64,000 bases of DNA from Dyadobacter sp. CY347 (GCF_021502655.1 NZ_JAKFFT010000004.1:186001-250000); one strand, 5' to 3'; positions 9,850 to 20,244 are shown, counted from the first letter of the stretch. A program made the numbers and translations. The notes: generated by a model from the letters alone, not told the origin.

Positions 9850-12261
9850 ATGCTTAAAAATTATTTTAAAATTGCCGTCCGTAACCTCTGGAAGTACAAA
9901 ACCAATTCTTTTATCAGCATCATGGGGCTTGCCCTGGGAATTGGTTGTTTGCTGTTATTAGCCACCTATGTGCTTCATGAAGTTCGTTATGACCGCTTCC
10001 AGGTCAATAGCGACCACATTGTAAGGGTCAACTTTTTCTACCAATCCGGTGATAGTGAACCGGTCCATATTGCTGTTACACCCACTGCGGTGGGGCCTGC
10101 TTTTGCCCGTGAATTTGCTGAAATCAAAGAAGCCGTCCGGATTTATCCTTTTAGCGCCGGGGGACCGGTTGCCGTGAAATACAATGAAGCGCTGTTCAAC
10201 GAGAAAAAGGTCCTTTTCGCAGATGCATCATTTTTCAAAATTTTTCCAACTCAATTTATTGAAGGCGATCAGGCAACGGCATTGGCACAGCCTAATTCCG
10301 TAGTTATAGACGAAACCACTGCCCGGAAATATTTCGGACAGGAAAGCGCGATAGGGAAGTCGGTGACGATGAATGAGAACCTGAGAATGCAAGTGACGGG
10401 CGTGATCTCCGATATTCCGTCTTATTCGCATATAAAATTCAACTGGCTAGGCAGTTACAGCACATTGCCCCGTTCCAAAACCGAAGCATTTGACTCGGCA
10501 AACGACTACACTTATCTGCTGTTGCAACCGGAGGCGAAAATCGGGACATTACAAGCAAAAGTCGATAAATTCGCTGCCAAAAACCTGAATAATCCGCAGG
10601 ATCGGTCCACGAAAGTGAAATTGGATCTCGAAGCATTTAACCGCATTCACCTCTATTCCAATGTTTCCGCTGGCTTGGAGGCTTCCGGCAACTACAAATA
10701 CGTTTACATTCTATCCGGTGTCGGGTTACTTATCCTGATCATCGCCTGCATCAATTTCATTAATCTGGTCACTGCCCGTTCCGCAGTCCGGGCACGTGAA
10801 GTAGGCGTGCGCAAAGTGATGGGCGCGGCCAGGACGCAAGTTTTTCGTCAGTATCTCTTTGAATGTGGCCTCATTACGCTTGGTGCCATTTTGGTGGGGC
10901 TGCTCATTGCTCTTCTGGGCTTTCCCATCATTAGCAATATTTCCGGAAACGCGCTTGGCTTTAAGATATGGCCGGCCGTTTATGTGATCCTGCTACTGTT
11001 CTCGCTGGGCATTGGCGTAACATTGCTGTCAGGGCTTTACCCGGCTGCGGTGCTTTCCAGGTTTGAGCCGATCAAAGTTTTAAAAGGAAAAGTGCTTGCC
11101 ACGAAGGGAGGAAGCGGTTTGCGCAGCTCGCTGGTCGTTTTTCAGTTTACCACTTCAATCCTTTTTATCATTGGGACGATTATTGCCAATCAGCAACTTC
11201 AATTCATTCAAAATAAAAATCTCGGTTTGAATCCGTCACAAATCATTGTAATGGACATCAGCTCGGGCATTTCCGCCGGAAAACTTGCGGCGATCAAGAA
11301 TGATTTGCTGAGCCATCCAATCGTAAAGTCGGTGACCGCATCTTACGATTCGCCAGTGAATGTGCAAGGCGGTTATACCATTTCAGCGAGCGACAAGCCG
11401 CAGAATTTCCAGCTGAATATCACCGCAATCCCGGTGGAAAAGGATTTTGTCCAAACACTCGGGATGGAACTAGTTGCAGGCCAAAATTTCAGCAATACGG
11501 ATATTTTACAGGCAACCACCGATTCCGCTGCATTGCGAAAATTTGCATTCATACTAAACGAATCAGCTGTGAAGGCGTTGGGCTGGACTCCGGAAACTGC
11601 CATAGGGAAATTGGTAAATATGAATGGTCGGGAAGGGGCAGTGAAAGCAGTTGCAAGGGATTTTCATTTCAGATCAATGCACGAGAAAATAGGCCCGATT
11701 GCAATCATTCCCGAATACAATTATTTTGGAAAGGTGATGGTGAAAATTGGCGCCAACGAAAGTGCACAAGCAGTAGAGCTGCTGAAAAAGAGCTGGAAAG
11801 AAAACTTTCCGATGCGGCCGTTCGAGTATCATTTTCTGGATCAGGAATTTGACGATATGTATAAGGCCGAAACCCGCGTTTCATCCATCCTTGGGCTGTT
11901 TTCCGGCATAACAATCTTTATATCCTGCCTGGGATTATTCGCATTGATCGCATTTATTTCAGAGCAGAGAACGAAAGAAATCGGTGTCAGGAAAGTGTTG
12001 GGAGCTTCGATAGCAAGCATTGTCCTGCTGCTTTCAAAAGATTTTGTGAAACTCATGCTGATCGCGATCGCTATTGCTGTTCCGGCAGCCTGGTATGGCA
12101 TGAACAAATGGCTCTCCGACTTTGCATATCAGATTAAAATCAGTCCTATTACCTTCATATATGTCGGACTTGGAGCAATTGCAATTGCCTTATTTACAAT
12201 TAGTTTCCAAAGCATTAAAGCCGCGTTGATGAACCCGGTTGAGTCTTTAAAAAATGAATGA
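9850..12261 (+). CDS. FtsX/MacB-like ABC transporter permease (803 aa)
   Basis: Second gene of the unit. The N-terminus MLKNYFKIAVRNLWKYK is followed by a first helix, a periplasmic core domain, and the cytoplasmic motif RAREVGVRKVMGAAR near residue 313 (Arg replaces the usual Lys in R-A-K-E). The second module has RTKEIGVRKVLGAS near 708, and the C-terminus is NPVESLKNE, slightly off the NPVKSL consensus. The periplasmic domains differ most from the paralogues, as expected if they recognise different partners or substrates. It has 24-bp and 27-bp gaps to its neighbours and is probably translated from one mRNA with them. Confidence 0.95.
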   Translation: MLKNYFKIAVRNLWKYKTNSFISIMGLALGIGCLLLLATYVLHEVRYDRFQVNSDHIVRVNFFYQSGDSEPVHIAVTPTAVGPAFAREFAEIKEAVRIYPFSAGGPVAVKYNEALFNEKKVLFADASFFKIFPTQFIEGDQATALAQPNSVVIDETTARKYFGQESAIGKSVTMNENLRMQVTGVISDIPSYSHIKFNWLGSYSTLPRSKTEAFDSANDYTYLLLQPEAKIGTLQAKVDKFAAKNLNNPQDRSTKVKLDLEAFNRIHLYSNVSAGLEASGNYKYVYILSGVGLLILIIACINFINLVTARSAVRAREVGVRKVMGAARTQVFRQYLFECGLITLGAILVGLLIALLGFPIISNISGNALGFKIWPAVYVILLLFSLGIGVTLLSGLYPAAVLSRFEPIKVLKGKVLATKGGSGLRSSLVVFQFTTSILFIIGTIIANQQLQFIQNKNLGLNPSQIIVMDISSGISAGKLAAIKNDLLSHPIVKSVTASYDSPVNVQGGYTISASDKPQNFQLNITAIPVEKDFVQTLGMELVAGQNFSNTDILQATTDSAALRKFAFILNESAVKALGWTPETAIGKLVNMNGREGAVKAVARDFHFRSMHEKIGPIAIIPEYNYFGKVMVKIGANESAQAVELLKKSWKENFPMRPFEYHFLDQEFDDMYKAETRVSSILGLFSGITIFISCLGLFALIAFISEQRTKEIGVRKVLGASIASIVLLLSKDFVKLMLIAIAIAVPAAWYGMNKWLSDFAYQIKISPITFIYVGLGAIAIALFTISFQSIKAALMNPVESLKNE

Positions 12262-12288
12262 GCAGGCCTAGGCCAAAAACCTGAACTT

Positions 12289-14721
12289 ATGCTTAAAAAT
12301 CATCTCAAAGTTGCGCTGCGGACCATTCTCCGATATCGCAATTACACCATCCTGAATGTATTAGGCCTGTCTGTGGGCGTAGCCGCTTGTTTGCTGCTTT
12401 ACGTCGTATATTCCTATGAGTCAGGGTTTGACAAATTTCACAGCAAGTACAACCGCATTTACCGCATAGTAAAGCAAACGGACTACGCGACAGGGCAAAC
12501 TGATTTCACACCCGGGAGCCCGCTGCCATTTTTCGCGGCTTTGAAAGTGGATATCCCCCAGTTTGAAAAGCTGGTGCCGATTTATGGCACGCTGGAACCA
12601 CAGGTAACAATTCTGGGAAAAGATGCGAACAATCAAGCGTCCGACAAGAAATTTTATGAAGATAATGACGGCTTACTCACTGTCCCTGAGTTCTTTGATA
12701 TTTTCGATTTTCCATTTTTAGCTGGCTCTAAATCCGTTCTGAAAGACCCTAATGTCATTGTGCTTTCGCAGAGAAGGGCTGAAAAATATTTCGGGAACTG
12801 GCAGGAGGCCGTAGGGCAGTTTATTAAAATCAATAACAAAACGGTGATGAAAGTGGGCGGGATCCTGGCCAATCCGCCGGTCAATACAGATTTTCCGGTC
12901 GATATCGTCGTTTCGTACGAATCCAAGCGGCAGCAACCGTTGCTATTTGGCTTTGGAGGTTTTGAAAGTTGGGGCGGCACGAGCAGCAATGATCAGTTAT
13001 TTGTGCTTCTGCCCGAACATGTTGCGCCAGCAACCATTGATCGGTTGTTGGGAAAATTTGTTGCCAAACATTATAACAACAAGAAAGACAATTTCAAGAT
13101 CAAACACTTTTTAAGCCCGCTGGCCGATCAGCATTACGACGACCGTTATCCCAACTATTCCGACCATATCATTAGTAAAAACGTGCTTTGGACCCTGGTA
13201 GTGATCGGAATTCTGATCATTTCAATGGCTTGCATTAATTTCATTAACCTCGCCACTGTTCAATCAGTCCGTCGCTCGAAGGAAGTGGGTGTGCGGAAAG
13301 TGCTTGGAAGCGGCCGGTCGGAGCTAATGCGGCAGTTTTTGAGTGAAACTGTGCTCATCGTTGGATTTGCAGTTGTTCTTGGGGTGGTGATTGCCATGCT
13401 CAGCATGCCTTTGCTTGGCAAAATTTCGCGTGTTCCCGCAGAGCTTCCGGTCGTTCAAAATCCGCAGCTGTGGTTTTTTATTGGTGCGCTGGCTATTATA
13501 GTAAGCTTTGTCGCAGGGTTTTATCCAGCAGTCGTAATGTCAGGCTTCCGGCCGATTGAGGCGATTAAAAGCAAGATCGCGAACCGGTCATTGGGGGGTG
13601 TTTCTTTACAAAAAACGCTTATTATCGTTCAATTCGGCATTTCTCAAATTCTCGTTGTGGGTACCATTGTGACCATTGCACAAATGAAATACATTGGTAA
13701 CCTTGATCTGGGTTTTGTCAAAGAAGGCGTCTATTCCGTGAATCTGGATGAGGCCTACCAGACGCGTTTTGAAACATTAAGAAATGAACTTCTGCAAAGT
13801 CCTGACATTTCTTCCGTCAGCTTTTCATCCGATGTTCCCTCGTCCGATGATAATTGGTCCGGCAATTTTGCTTTTGATAACAAAGGAAAAGACGAAGATT
13901 TTCAGCTTTTTAACAAATTCGCCGATCATCATTATTTCCAGGCTTATGGTTTGGAGTTTGCTGCTGGCGGCCCCTATCAGGCCGGGGATTCCATTGGATC
14001 CTGTGTCGTAAATGAAACATTTCTGCAAAAGGTGGGGATCAAAGATCCGCAACAGGCCATTGGTAAAAACCTCCGGATGGGCGGCGGCGACTGGCAGCCT
14101 ATTGTGGGTGTCGTGAAGGATTTCAAGGCGAACTCAGCAAGGGACGCAGCCAAGCCGATTATGATCATGCCTATGCCAAAATATTACTGGCTGGCGGGAA
14201 TAAAAATCGAAACTAAAAACGTGTCACGTGCCGTAGGTGAGATTGAGAAAATATATGCGCGCGTATTTCCGGAGGTGACATTACAAGGAAAGTTTTTCGA
14301 TCAGAGCATTGAGGAGTTTTATAATCAGGACCGTCAGCTGAGCTTACTGTATCAAATTTTTGCCGGACTTTCCATCTTTATCGCCTGCCTGGGTTTATTT
14401 GGGCTTGCCACATTCATGGCGCAGCAGCGCATGAAGGAAATTGGTGTAAGAAAAGTGCTTGGAGCGTCGGTAACAAGCATTGTCGGGTTGCTTTCCCGGG
14501 ACTTCTTGCTGCTGGTGTTTATCGCAATTGTGCTGGCATCGCCGCTGGCCTGGTATTTCATGAATAAATGGCTGCAAGACTTTGAGTATAAGATTACGAT
14601 TAGTTGGTGGATGTTCGCTGTGAGTGCGGTAACGGCGATCTTAATTGCGTTCACAACCGTAAGTTTCCAGAGCATTAAGGCCGCATTGATGAACCCGGTT
14701 AAGTCGTTGAAGAGTGACTAA
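12289..14721 (+). CDS. FtsX/MacB-like ABC transporter permease (810 aa)
   Basis: Third and last gene of the unit. The N-terminus MLKNHLKVALRTILRYRN is more diverged, and the first periplasmic domain is longer and rich in Asp and Lys. The first cytoplasmic motif reads RRSKEVGVRKVLGS near residue 327; the second is RMKEIGVRKVLGAS near 715; the C-terminus is NPVKSLKSD. In sequence feel it is closest to the 5'-truncated permease at the window start (both have PAVVMSGF/PAMVVSGY and GDS/ADT-type periplasmic segments). It needs a separate ATPase, which is not local. Confidence 0.95.
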   Translation: MLKNHLKVALRTILRYRNYTILNVLGLSVGVAACLLLYVVYSYESGFDKFHSKYNRIYRIVKQTDYATGQTDFTPGSPLPFFAALKVDIPQFEKLVPIYGTLEPQVTILGKDANNQASDKKFYEDNDGLLTVPEFFDIFDFPFLAGSKSVLKDPNVIVLSQRRAEKYFGNWQEAVGQFIKINNKTVMKVGGILANPPVNTDFPVDIVVSYESKRQQPLLFGFGGFESWGGTSSNDQLFVLLPEHVAPATIDRLLGKFVAKHYNNKKDNFKIKHFLSPLADQHYDDRYPNYSDHIISKNVLWTLVVIGILIISMACINFINLATVQSVRRSKEVGVRKVLGSGRSELMRQFLSETVLIVGFAVVLGVVIAMLSMPLLGKISRVPAELPVVQNPQLWFFIGALAIIVSFVAGFYPAVVMSGFRPIEAIKSKIANRSLGGVSLQKTLIIVQFGISQILVVGTIVTIAQMKYIGNLDLGFVKEGVYSVNLDEAYQTRFETLRNELLQSPDISSVSFSSDVPSSDDNWSGNFAFDNKGKDEDFQLFNKFADHHYFQAYGLEFAAGGPYQAGDSIGSCVVNETFLQKVGIKDPQQAIGKNLRMGGGDWQPIVGVVKDFKANSARDAAKPIMIMPMPKYYWLAGIKIETKNVSRAVGEIEKIYARVFPEVTLQGKFFDQSIEEFYNQDRQLSLLYQIFAGLSIFIACLGLFGLATFMAQQRMKEIGVRKVLGASVTSIVGLLSRDFLLLVFIAIVLASPLAWYFMNKWLQDFEYKITISWWMFAVSAVTAILIAFTTVSFQSIKAALMNPVKSLKSD

Positions 14722-14735
14722 ACGTATATTGCAGA

Positions 14736-14778
14736 CCGATTAGTAATTTCAAAGGATAGATCTATTGAAATTAATCGG
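14736..14778 (+). terminator. imperfect hairpin after permease operon
   Basis: CCGATTAGTAATTTCAA (14736-14752) pairs with TTGAAATTAATCGG (14765-14778) with a three-base bulge and a 12-nt loop. There is no T-run, so termination is uncertain; mRNA 3'-end protection is an alternative. Confidence 0.35.
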
Positions 14779-14839
14779 AATATTTAGTAATATTTGTAGT
14801 TTATATGGTCATATTTAACTACCTCAAACTACTATTTAT

Positions 14840-15250
14840 ATGCGCCGTACGCTCTATTATTCCCTGATTTTTGCATTCATGCTTTTTGCGCAAGCCTGTG
14901 TGGATCATCAGCTGCCTGGAAATCCGCCTCAATTGGAAACGCTGAAATGGACTTCCGGCAACGGTTGGAAGTGTAGTTACACTTTGCATTTGGACATTAA
15001 GGACGTCGGGACGAAGACTGTGAAGGAATACGGAATCGTTTACACGACAATCGGAGTTGGAAATCCGCGTGTGGGCAATCCTGTCGTAGAAAATGATGTG
15101 AAAGAAGTTTTCCCGCTGCCGTTTTTACCCGGCCCTAAACACAAGCAATCCGGTGAGATTTGCGGAGGCAATGTATATTATCGAGCTTATGCTATCATGG
15201 AAGATAACTCCGTCGTTTACGGAAACGAGATAGCTTTCAACTATAATTAG
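14840..15250 (+). CDS. small putative lipoprotein of unknown function
   Basis: The 136-residue product has a lipoprotein signal peptide ending in the lipobox FAQAC (Cys20). The mature part has no family I recognise; it is beta-rich with paired segments such as KEYGIVYTTIGVG and AYAIMEDNSVVYGNEIAF, reminiscent of a small fibronectin- or Ig-like fold seen in Bacteroidota surface lipoproteins. It lies between two permease units and is followed by a strong hairpin terminator, so it is transcribed alone. Confidence 0.75.
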   Translation: MRRTLYYSLIFAFMLFAQACVDHQLPGNPPQLETLKWTSGNGWKCSYTLHLDIKDVGTKTVKEYGIVYTTIGVGNPRVGNPVVENDVKEVFPLPFLPGPKHKQSGEICGGNVYYRAYAIMEDNSVVYGNEIAFNYN

Positions 15251-15271
15251 GGCTGTCTTACTGTCCAGACT

Positions 15272-15309
15272 AAAAAATCAGCTGTTCGATTTCGGACAGC
15301 TGATTTTTT
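15272..15309 (+). terminator. rho-independent terminator, with operator motif in its hairpin
   Basis: AAAAAATCAGCTGT (15272-15285) pairs with ACAGCTGATTTTTT (15296-15309), giving a long stem ending in a T-run. The hairpin tip contains the shared 16-bp palindrome TGTTCGATTTCGGACA. Confidence 0.8.
15283..15298. promoter_or_regulatory. candidate operator TGTTCG-ATTT-CGGACA
   Basis: This is a 16-bp palindrome with the same core (GTnCG-N4-CGnAC) as sites at 7320, 21883, 61650 and 61670. It is about 72 bp upstream of the element TGGCACATATGTTTTG and 135 bp upstream of the next permease start. It is embedded in a terminator stem, so the match could partly reflect hairpin structure. The left half-site TGTCCA occurs 21 bp upstream. 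Confidence 0.45.
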
Positions 15310-15361
15310 GTTTTAAAATACAAATGTTTGATAATGAGAAAATTATAAGTGATCGCAAAAT

Positions 15362-15377
15362 TGGCACATATGTTTTG
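15362..15377 (+). promoter_or_regulatory. promoter-like element of the 15.4-20.2 kb permease operon
   Basis: TGGCACATATGTTTTG matches 11 of 16 positions of the 7380 element. The downstream part TATGTTTTG resembles a degenerate -7 box. It lies 71 bp before the permease ATG. Confidence 0.35.
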
Positions 15378-15432
15378 AAAGTGCACAGAGCGCTCAGCCC
15401 GCGCTGCAACAACAATCCTTCGACCGATAACC

Positions 15433-17814
15433 ATGCTGAAAAACTATCTTAAAATTGCCCTTCGGAACTTGTGGAAGCACAAAGTTTTTTCTTTTATCAA
15501 CATTATGGGACTGACTGTCGGGATGTCGGCCTGTTTTCTGATATTTCTTTATGTGAATTTTGAGTTGAGTTATGACGCGTTCCACACCAAGTCTGACCGC
15601 ATTTACAGGCTGGTAACCGATATTAAGACACCTTCTGAAACCATTAATGCGGGTATAACTTCCTGGGCTTTTGCACCAAGCATTAAAAGTGATTTTCCCG
15701 AAGTTGAGGCTTTCACCCGTGTTAGCGGGGGGAGTTTTCTGGTCAGAAAGGGCGACATCAAATTCCAGGAAGACAAAACGGTTTTTGCTGATTCGACGCT
15801 CTTTCAGGTTTTTGATTTCAAACTCATTAAAGGGGATCCGAAAACAGCATTAAAGGATCAATTAAGCATTGTTTTTACGGAAAAGGCTGCTAAGAAATAT
15901 TTTGGTGATGCGGATCCGGTAGGGCAAACATTGCTGCTTTCGGGCGATGGTTTACCGGCGAAAGTGACAGGCGTAATGCAGGACATTCCTGAAAATTCCC
16001 AGATCAAAGGCGATATGTTCGTCTCGATGACCACCATGACGCAGCGGTTCAACAAAGGACTGGACGATCAATGGGGCAATTTTGGCGCTACAACATATTT
16101 ACTTCTCACTCCCGGAACCACCAAAACGGCACTTGAAAACAAGTTTCCGGCATTTCTTGAAAGGCGTGCGGGCAAAACAATGAAGGAATCGCAAATGTAT
16201 TATAAGCTCTTCTTGGAGCCATTGCGGGATGTTTATTTAAAATCGACCAGAGATACGGCCGAATCCGGAAGCATGAATAACGTGTATGTATTCTCGGTTG
16301 TAGCCATATTCATTCTGCTGATCGCCTGCATTAATTTTATAAACCTTACTACTGCAAGATCAGTAGAACGGGCCAAGGAAGTGGGGATCCGGAAAGTTGT
16401 TGGTGCGCCTAAGATGCTCGTTGCGCGGCAATTTATCAGTGAGTCCATTCTTTTGTGTTTGATCGCATTTGTGTTTGCCGTCGTGCTTTCAACTGCATTG
16501 ATTCCCCTTTTTAATAACCTTTCAGGCAAAGTTATCAGCACCGGAATTATGGATAACCTGCCTTTTGTGGCCGGAATGTTCATTGCCGCTATCCTTATTG
16601 GCATATTGGCGGGTATTTATCCTGCATTGGTGTTGTCTTCATTTGAACCCGTAGTTGTTTTGAAAGGGCGCTTTACGACCAGTGTGAAAGGGATTTTGTT
16701 AAGAAAGTCATTGGTAACCATTCAATTTGCCATTTCGATTGCGCTGATCATTGCGACCATTGTGGTTTACATTCAAATGGATTTCATGCGGAACCGCGAT
16801 CTTGGTTTTAGTAAAGACCAGATGATGATCGTTAACTCGCAGGGTGATCCCAAAAAAGACGCATTCAAGCAGTCCCTGGCGGACCTGACGGGCGTAAAGT
16901 CAACGGCAACATCATCCAGCGTGCCGGGCAGTGGTAATCCCGGAGCATATTCAGAAATTGAAAACAAAAGCGGGGATTTACAGATTGCAAACCTGGATTT
17001 GTATTTTGTTGACTTTGATTATATCCAGCAATTTGGCTTGAAAATGGCTGCCGGACGTCCTTTTTCACGGGAATTCGGAACGGATACAACGCAGGCAATG
17101 GTGATGAACGAAGCCGCTGTAAAGTTGTTTGGTTACAGCTCGCCGGAAGAAGCCATAGGCCGCAGGTTTAAGCAATGGGGCCGCGAAGGGAAGATCGTTG
17201 GTGTGATTAAAGATTTTCACTTCCGGTCGTTGCAGGAAACCATTAAGCCGCTGACCATGCGCATTGAGCCTGGCGGCAGCGAGCTGGTTTCCATCAAAAT
17301 CGACGGCGGTAACATTAAAGAAACTGTTGCGGCTGTAGAGCAAAAATGGAGGACGGTCATGCCAAACCGGCCGTTTAGTTACTATTTTATGGACGAGTTC
17401 TTTGACCGGCAGTACAGAAGTGAAGAGCGTTTTGAAAAGCTATTCTTCAATTTCGCTATCCTCGCCATTTTCATTTCATGTCTCGGATTACTCGGCCTGG
17501 CTTCTTACAGCACAATGCAGCGCACAAAGGAAATTGGCGTAAGGAAAGTGATGGGCGCATCAACGGGCAGCATTGTAGGACTACTATCCAAAGATTTCCT
17601 GAAACTGGTGCTCATTGCATTTGTAATAGCTTCACCGATAGCATACTATGGAATGTATCGCTGGCTCGAAAACTTCGCTTATAAGACCGACATTTACTGG
17701 TGGATCTTCGCAGTTGCAGCCTTCTTATCAGCCGCTATTGCATTCGCGACAGTGAGTTTTCAAAGTATCCGGGCAGCGTTGATGAATCCGGTGAAGAGTC
17801 TTAGGAGTGAATGA
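15433..17814 (+). CDS. FtsX/MacB-like ABC transporter permease (793 aa)
   Basis: First gene of a two-permease unit. The N-terminus is MLKNYLKIALRNLWKHK, with a helix at about 20-42, a first periplasmic domain, and RAKEVGIRKVVGA near residue 312. The second module has RTKEIGVRKVMGAS near 697 and the C-terminus NPVKSLRSE. The stop codon overlaps an in-frame GTG of the next reading frame, but the true next start is 46 bp downstream. It is behind a terminator/operator hairpin and a promoter-like element, so its expression is separate from the lipoprotein gene before it. Confidence 0.95.
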   Translation: MLKNYLKIALRNLWKHKVFSFINIMGLTVGMSACFLIFLYVNFELSYDAFHTKSDRIYRLVTDIKTPSETINAGITSWAFAPSIKSDFPEVEAFTRVSGGSFLVRKGDIKFQEDKTVFADSTLFQVFDFKLIKGDPKTALKDQLSIVFTEKAAKKYFGDADPVGQTLLLSGDGLPAKVTGVMQDIPENSQIKGDMFVSMTTMTQRFNKGLDDQWGNFGATTYLLLTPGTTKTALENKFPAFLERRAGKTMKESQMYYKLFLEPLRDVYLKSTRDTAESGSMNNVYVFSVVAIFILLIACINFINLTTARSVERAKEVGIRKVVGAPKMLVARQFISESILLCLIAFVFAVVLSTALIPLFNNLSGKVISTGIMDNLPFVAGMFIAAILIGILAGIYPALVLSSFEPVVVLKGRFTTSVKGILLRKSLVTIQFAISIALIIATIVVYIQMDFMRNRDLGFSKDQMMIVNSQGDPKKDAFKQSLADLTGVKSTATSSSVPGSGNPGAYSEIENKSGDLQIANLDLYFVDFDYIQQFGLKMAAGRPFSREFGTDTTQAMVMNEAAVKLFGYSSPEEAIGRRFKQWGREGKIVGVIKDFHFRSLQETIKPLTMRIEPGGSELVSIKIDGGNIKETVAAVEQKWRTVMPNRPFSYYFMDEFFDRQYRSEERFEKLFFNFAILAIFISCLGLLGLASYSTMQRTKEIGVRKVMGASTGSIVGLLSKDFLKLVLIAFVIASPIAYYGMYRWLENFAYKTDIYWWIFAVAAFLSAAIAFATVSFQSIRAALMNPVKSLRSE

Positions 17815-17859
17815 GTGAGCGGTCGCCTCTGCGATGAATGCGTCAATAAATCTCTTTTT

Positions 17860-20244
17860 ATGCTCCGGAATTATCTTAGGGTTGCCTGGCGGAATTTGGT
17901 GAGGAACAAGGTTTACTCGGCTATTAATGTGGCCGGTTTGGGCATTGGTATGGCTGGGGCGATCATTATTTTCCAGCTGGTTTCTTACCATTTGGGTGTT
18001 GATAAGCATCATGCGCAGGCGGATAAGATCTTCCGTATGGTGGTGGATCTGCATTTGGAAGATGGCTCTGTCGAGCATGAGAAGGGCTCGGCTTTTGCCT
18101 TGCATACGGCGCTCAGGAAGGAGTTTGCAAATGTTTCACATGCCGCTTACCTGGCCGAGCGCGAATTGACTATCAGCATAGAACAAGCCAATAATTCAAA
18201 AAAATTTTTCGAAAAATCATCGGCAGCATTTACAGATTCGGAGTTCTTTAAAATATTTGATTATCAATTTTTAGCGGGTAATGCGGCGGTTCTGAATGTG
18301 CCGGGGCACATTGTTATTACGGAGCGTTATGCCCAAAAATATTTCGGAAAATCGAATCCAATGGGCCGCCTGATCCGGCTTAATAATGCCGAAAATGTGA
18401 CTGTTGCAGGTGTTATCAAAGATTTTCCGGAGCAAACCGATTTTAAAAAAGACGTTTTCGTTTCGCTTCCAACATTAAAAAAGCTGATTCCTGAGTATGG
18501 ATATGAGGATTGGGGCTGGATCGACAGTAATAGGGAAACTTTTGTGAGCCTGCGTTCGGAAGAGGATAAGGCGGCATTGGAAAATCAGCTCGTTGCGTTT
18601 GCTAAGAAGATTCACGGTGCCGACAGCAATGTATTCCATTATCATTTGCAACCGCTTTCGGACATTCATTTCAACATGAATTATGGGGGAAAGATCAAAT
18701 ATTACACCATCGTAATGCTGGCGACGGTCGGTTTGCTGCTGATACTCATAGCCTGTTTCAATTTTATCAACATTTCCACGGCGCAGTCATTTAAGAGGAG
18801 CAAGGAAGTGGGGATCAGAAAAGTGCTGGGCGTTTCGCAATGGCAGGTGTTCTGGCTTTTTATTTACGAAGCCGCTCTTTTCTCGGGCATGTCGTTCGTT
18901 TTATCAATTTTGCTTTCCAAACTGCTGGCTCCTGTAATTAGTAACTGGCTGGAAATCATTGTGGAAGTGAACATTTTTACTGATTTCACCCTGCTTGCAT
19001 TCAGCTTTTTGCTGTTGTTTTTTGTCGTGTGCGTGGCGGGCATTTATCCTGCATTGGTTATTTCAAATTTGAATCCAATCCGGGCGATCAAGGGTATGAC
19101 ACTCGCCAATGACGGCGGCTCGTTTTCAGTTAGAAAAGGCCTTGTAGTAGCGCAATTCAGCATTTCGTTTGTTTTAATCGCTGTTTCAATGGTGATCATC
19201 CTCCAATCCAGATATCTGAAAAACAAAGATCTGGGCTTGAATAAAGACTTGATCCTGCATGTAGGTTTGCCGGAAACTGAAACCGCAAAAATTGAAGCGC
19301 TGAGCAATGAGATTCCAGGAATTAAAGAAGTCGCCAGCATTTCATTTTTCAGAAACCCACCTTCTTCACAGGCAGGAAACGGCGGCAGCATTAAATTTGA
19401 AAACCGCGATTGGGAAAAGTTTGTAGCCCGGTCCAGGGTTGCAGACAACCATTATATAGCCACTTATGGATTGAAACTCATTGCCGGGCGCAATGCTGTT
19501 CAGTCAGATACACTTCATGAGTTATTGATTAACAATAAGTTAGCTAAATCCTTAGGGTTGAAATCGCCTGAGGAAGCATTGAATAAGCGTCTGGTGGTCG
19601 GTGACATGGATAACAAGACAGGCGTGATTGTGGGTGTTTTGTCAGATTTCAACAATGCGGATCTTTACTCCACCATCGAACCGACGGTCATTTATGCATC
19701 AAAGAAGCATTATCGCAGCGCCGGGATTAAGCTGCAAAACCTCAGCGCTTCTACGATTCCGGACATTATGAAGGTTTGGCAGAAACACTTTCCGGAATAT
19801 GTGTTCCAATATAGTTTTTACGACGAGGAGATCGCCGGATTTTACAAAAGGGAAGAGTTGGCTTCCAATCTTACCTCCATGTTTGCGCTTTTATCTGTAT
19901 TTCTGTCCTGTCTTGGCCTTTTCGGTCTGGCGCTGTTTTCCATCGAGCAACGCACCAAGGAAATTGGCATTCGCAAAGTTTTAGGGGCTTCCATTGCCAG
20001 TATAACTACATTATTATCAATGGATTTCTTGCGGCTCGTTGCCATAGCGATCATTATAGCGAGCCCGGTTTCCTATTTTTTTATGAACAAATGGTTGCAG
20101 GATTTTGCATTCAGGATCGACATTGAATGGTGGATTTTTGCCGTTTCCGCCCTCCTTGCAATCGCCATCGCTTGCCTTACCGTTGGCTATCAGTCCGTCA
20201 AGGCCGCGCTTGCGAATCCTGTGAAAACATTGAAAACCGAGTAG
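17860..20244 (+). CDS. FtsX/MacB-like ABC transporter permease (794 aa)
   Basis: Second gene of the unit. I place the start at ATG 17860 (MLRNYLRVAWRNLVRNK), which aligns with the conserved paralogue N-terminus; the frame is open back to a GTG at 17815 directly after the previous stop, but that extension lacks family resemblance. The cytoplasmic motifs are RSKEVGIRKVLGV near residue 315 and RTKEIGIRKVLGAS near 700. The C-terminus ANPVKTLKTE departs from the NPVKSLRSE consensus, and the last segment reads GYQSVKAALANP instead of SFQSIKAALMNP, marking a more diverged member. Confidence 0.95.
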   Translation: MLRNYLRVAWRNLVRNKVYSAINVAGLGIGMAGAIIIFQLVSYHLGVDKHHAQADKIFRMVVDLHLEDGSVEHEKGSAFALHTALRKEFANVSHAAYLAERELTISIEQANNSKKFFEKSSAAFTDSEFFKIFDYQFLAGNAAVLNVPGHIVITERYAQKYFGKSNPMGRLIRLNNAENVTVAGVIKDFPEQTDFKKDVFVSLPTLKKLIPEYGYEDWGWIDSNRETFVSLRSEEDKAALENQLVAFAKKIHGADSNVFHYHLQPLSDIHFNMNYGGKIKYYTIVMLATVGLLLILIACFNFINISTAQSFKRSKEVGIRKVLGVSQWQVFWLFIYEAALFSGMSFVLSILLSKLLAPVISNWLEIIVEVNIFTDFTLLAFSFLLLFFVVCVAGIYPALVISNLNPIRAIKGMTLANDGGSFSVRKGLVVAQFSISFVLIAVSMVIILQSRYLKNKDLGLNKDLILHVGLPETETAKIEALSNEIPGIKEVASISFFRNPPSSQAGNGGSIKFENRDWEKFVARSRVADNHYIATYGLKLIAGRNAVQSDTLHELLINNKLAKSLGLKSPEEALNKRLVVGDMDNKTGVIVGVLSDFNNADLYSTIEPTVIYASKKHYRSAGIKLQNLSASTIPDIMKVWQKHFPEYVFQYSFYDEEIAGFYKREELASNLTSMFALLSVFLSCLGLFGLALFSIEQRTKEIGIRKVLGASIASITTLLSMDFLRLVAIAIIIASPVSYFFMNKWLQDFAFRIDIEWWIFAVSALLAIAIACLTVGYQSVKAALANPVKTLKTE

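Noticed and set aside
17815-17859. N-terminal extension of the permease beginning at GTG directly after the previous stop
   Set aside because: The extension has no similarity to the conserved MLRNYLRVAWRN-type start, which begins at ATG 17860.
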